The translations under genes were made by a program, and so were the position numbers. The notes beneath the pieces are model-generated. The model was given only the letters and a program-made list of their open reading frames with translations. It was not told where the DNA came from and did no database searches. A DNA stretch of 21,019 nucleotides from JBASTI01 sp964374025 (GTDB lineage: Bacteria > Patescibacteriota > Minisyncoccia > Spechtbacterales > HO2-43-30), in contig CAYJWU010000015.1 of the NCBI GenBank assembly GCA_964374025.1, positions 1 through 21,019 on the forward strand. The letters are read 5' to 3'. How positions within the stretch are numbered: position 1 is the stretch's first letter; every line of letters starts with the position of its first letter. Of the stretch, positions 20,096 to 21,019 are shown piece after piece.

Positions 20096-20430
20096 GGAGC
20101 ATTTGTAAGATCACAAATTGTGATATCCAATCGCGAGAGAATGGGCTTAAGAATACGACCGCTTGTGTTCACAGAGCAGGGAGTCGCAATGCTTTCTAGC
20201 GTATTAAATAGTGAACGCTCAATTCAAGTAAATATACAAATCATGCGCACTTTCACCAGATTAAGAGAGCTTATTGCTACTAATAAAGAGTTAAGAGAAA
20301 AGATTGAAAAAATAGAAAAAAATATGATAAGCGGTTCAGGGTTATTTTTGATGCAATCAAGCAGTTGTTGGCAAAAGAAGAAAAACCAAACCCCGAAAGG
20401 TCAATAGGATTTACTGTTAGAAGTAAATGA
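20096..20430 (+). pseudogene. ORF6N-domain protein, truncated and frameshifted
   Basis: Directly after, and in frame with, the preceding stop codon the sequence reads FVRSQIVISNRERMGLRIRPLVFTEQGVAMLSSVLNSE and RSIQVNIQIMRTFTRLRELIA, typical of the second half of ORF6N/KilA-N-type proteins. The N-terminal half is missing. A run of seven A (20316-20322) is one A short: after it the coding continues in another frame as KYDKRFRVIFDAIKQLLAKEEKPNPERSIGFTVRSK to TGA at 20430. Without that shift the frame ends at 20407. No start codon precedes FVRSQ; a GTG at 20120 could start a 95-residue remnant. Confidence 0.8.
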
Positions 20431-20458
20431 TATAAAACAAGCGTTAAATAAGATATGA
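20426..20458 (+). repeat. Duplicate of the sulfhydrylase 3' end
   Basis: Codons for NDIKQALNKI and TGA match the end of the PLP-enzyme gene (YDIKQALKKV, TAG at 20063-20095), with several base changes. The TGA overlaps the adk ATG as ATGA, the usual junction of this operon. It looks like the original gene end, now separated from its gene by the ORF6N fragment. Confidence 0.65.
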
Positions 20459-21019
20459 CAAAACTTTTTAATGTAATTCTTATTGGCCGTTCGGGATCAG
20501 GGAAAGGAACACAGGCCGAGCTTTTGAAGAAAAAGTTTAGCCATTTTTATTATTTGGCAACGGGTGATCTTTTTCGCGATTTAGCCAAATCAGACAGTGA
20601 CGCGGGCAAACGCATAAAAAAGATTTTAGATGAGGGTGGTTTGCCTATGGACGATCTTGCCACAACAATGTGGATGCATAATCTGGCCTATAATCTTAAA
20701 GAGGAGCAAGGGCTTTTAGCGGATGGTTTCCCCAGGAGATTGCCCGAAGCAAAAAGCCTGGATGCATTTTTGAAATTCTTAGATCGCGTTAACGCCAGCT
20801 ATTTTATTCTAATTGATATATCTTCCGAAGAGGCTTTCAAGCGCCTCAAGTCGCGCGGGAGAGCTGATGATACTCATGAAGCAATCACCGGCAGGATGAA
20901 CTATTATGAGGAAAGAGTAGTAGAAGTAGTGGATTATTATAAAGAGCTTGGTAGGCTAACGGTAATCAACGGCGAACAAAGCATAGAGGATGTGCATAGG
21001 GATATACTAAAGGCGCTGG
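20455..21019 (+). CDS. adk: Adenylate kinase, partial at window edge
   Basis: Adenylate kinase interconverts ATP, AMP and ADP. 188 codons are visible before the right edge. The P-loop GRSGSGKGTQ is at residues 11-20, the AMP-binding ATGDLFRDL follows, then DGFPRR and RLKSRGRADDT. The short stretch between the latter and the next helix shows a small LID without a zinc-binding insertion. The secY-adk order is typical of bacteria, here interrupted by the PLP enzyme and the ORF6N fragment. The ATG is within the ATGA junction at 20455-20458. Confidence 0.93.
   Translation, partial: MTKLFNVILIGRSGSGKGTQAELLKKKFSHFYYLATGDLFRDLAKSDSDAGKRIKKILDEGGLPMDDLATTMWMHNLAYNLKEEQGLLADGFPRRLPEAKSLDAFLKFLDRVNASYFILIDISSEEAFKRLKSRGRADDTHEAITGRMNYYEERVVEVVDYYKELGRLTVINGEQSIEDVHRDILKAL

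Overview
The window looks like a piece of a small-genome candidate-phyla (CPR/Patescibacteria, probably Parcubacteria-like) bacterium. Four things point that way: very dense packing with many ATGA overlaps; the spc region runs rpsE-rplO with no rpmD (L30); most r-protein starts lack a strong Shine-Dalgarno; and the accessory genes (short M50 protease, Cas2-fold PaaX-like regulator, ORF6N remnant) are typical of that group. The lineage is an inference; nothing here proves it.

Layout. 1-315: a perfect-consensus promoter firing leftward out of the window, a cluster of palindromes, and a tRNA-Pro(GGG) on the minus strand one base downstream of rpmB (L28). 563-1771: a site-2 protease and efp, converging with zero bases between them. 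1848-2621: a Cas2-fold PaaX-like gene bracketed by two long related palindromes. 2660-2800: a tiny minus-strand membrane-protein ORF with a terminator. 2848-7994: str operon rpsL-rpsG-fusA-(orphan antitoxin-like ORF)-tuf-rpsJ, closed by a terminator at 8062-8090. 8113-8903: an elaborate inverted-repeat leader and rplC. 8904-9890: about 1 kb of accessory DNA splits the S10 cluster between rplC and rplD. It holds two copies of a hairpin repeat, a GC-rich reverse-strand winged-helix-like gene with its own consensus promoter, a possible small RNA and an atypical long-variable-arm tRNA. 9899-18930: rplD-rplW-rplB-rpsS-rplV-rpsC-rplP-rpmC-rpsQ-rplN-rplX-rplE-rpsN-rpsH-rplF-rplR-rpsE-rplO-secY. 18917-21019: a Cys/Met-metabolism PLP enzyme overlapping secY, a broken ORF6N fragment, and adk running off the right edge.

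Most genes serve translation: ribosomal subunits, EF-Tu, EF-G, EF-P, tRNAs and the SecY channel. The more unusual content is regulatory and accessory: the palindrome-bracketed PaaX/Cas2-like unit, the interrupted S10 operon, the rplC leader carrying a near-copy of the rplC start region, a 20-nt box shared by two promoters, the odd tRNA, and the sulfhydrylase inserted into the secY-adk pair with a duplicated 3' end.
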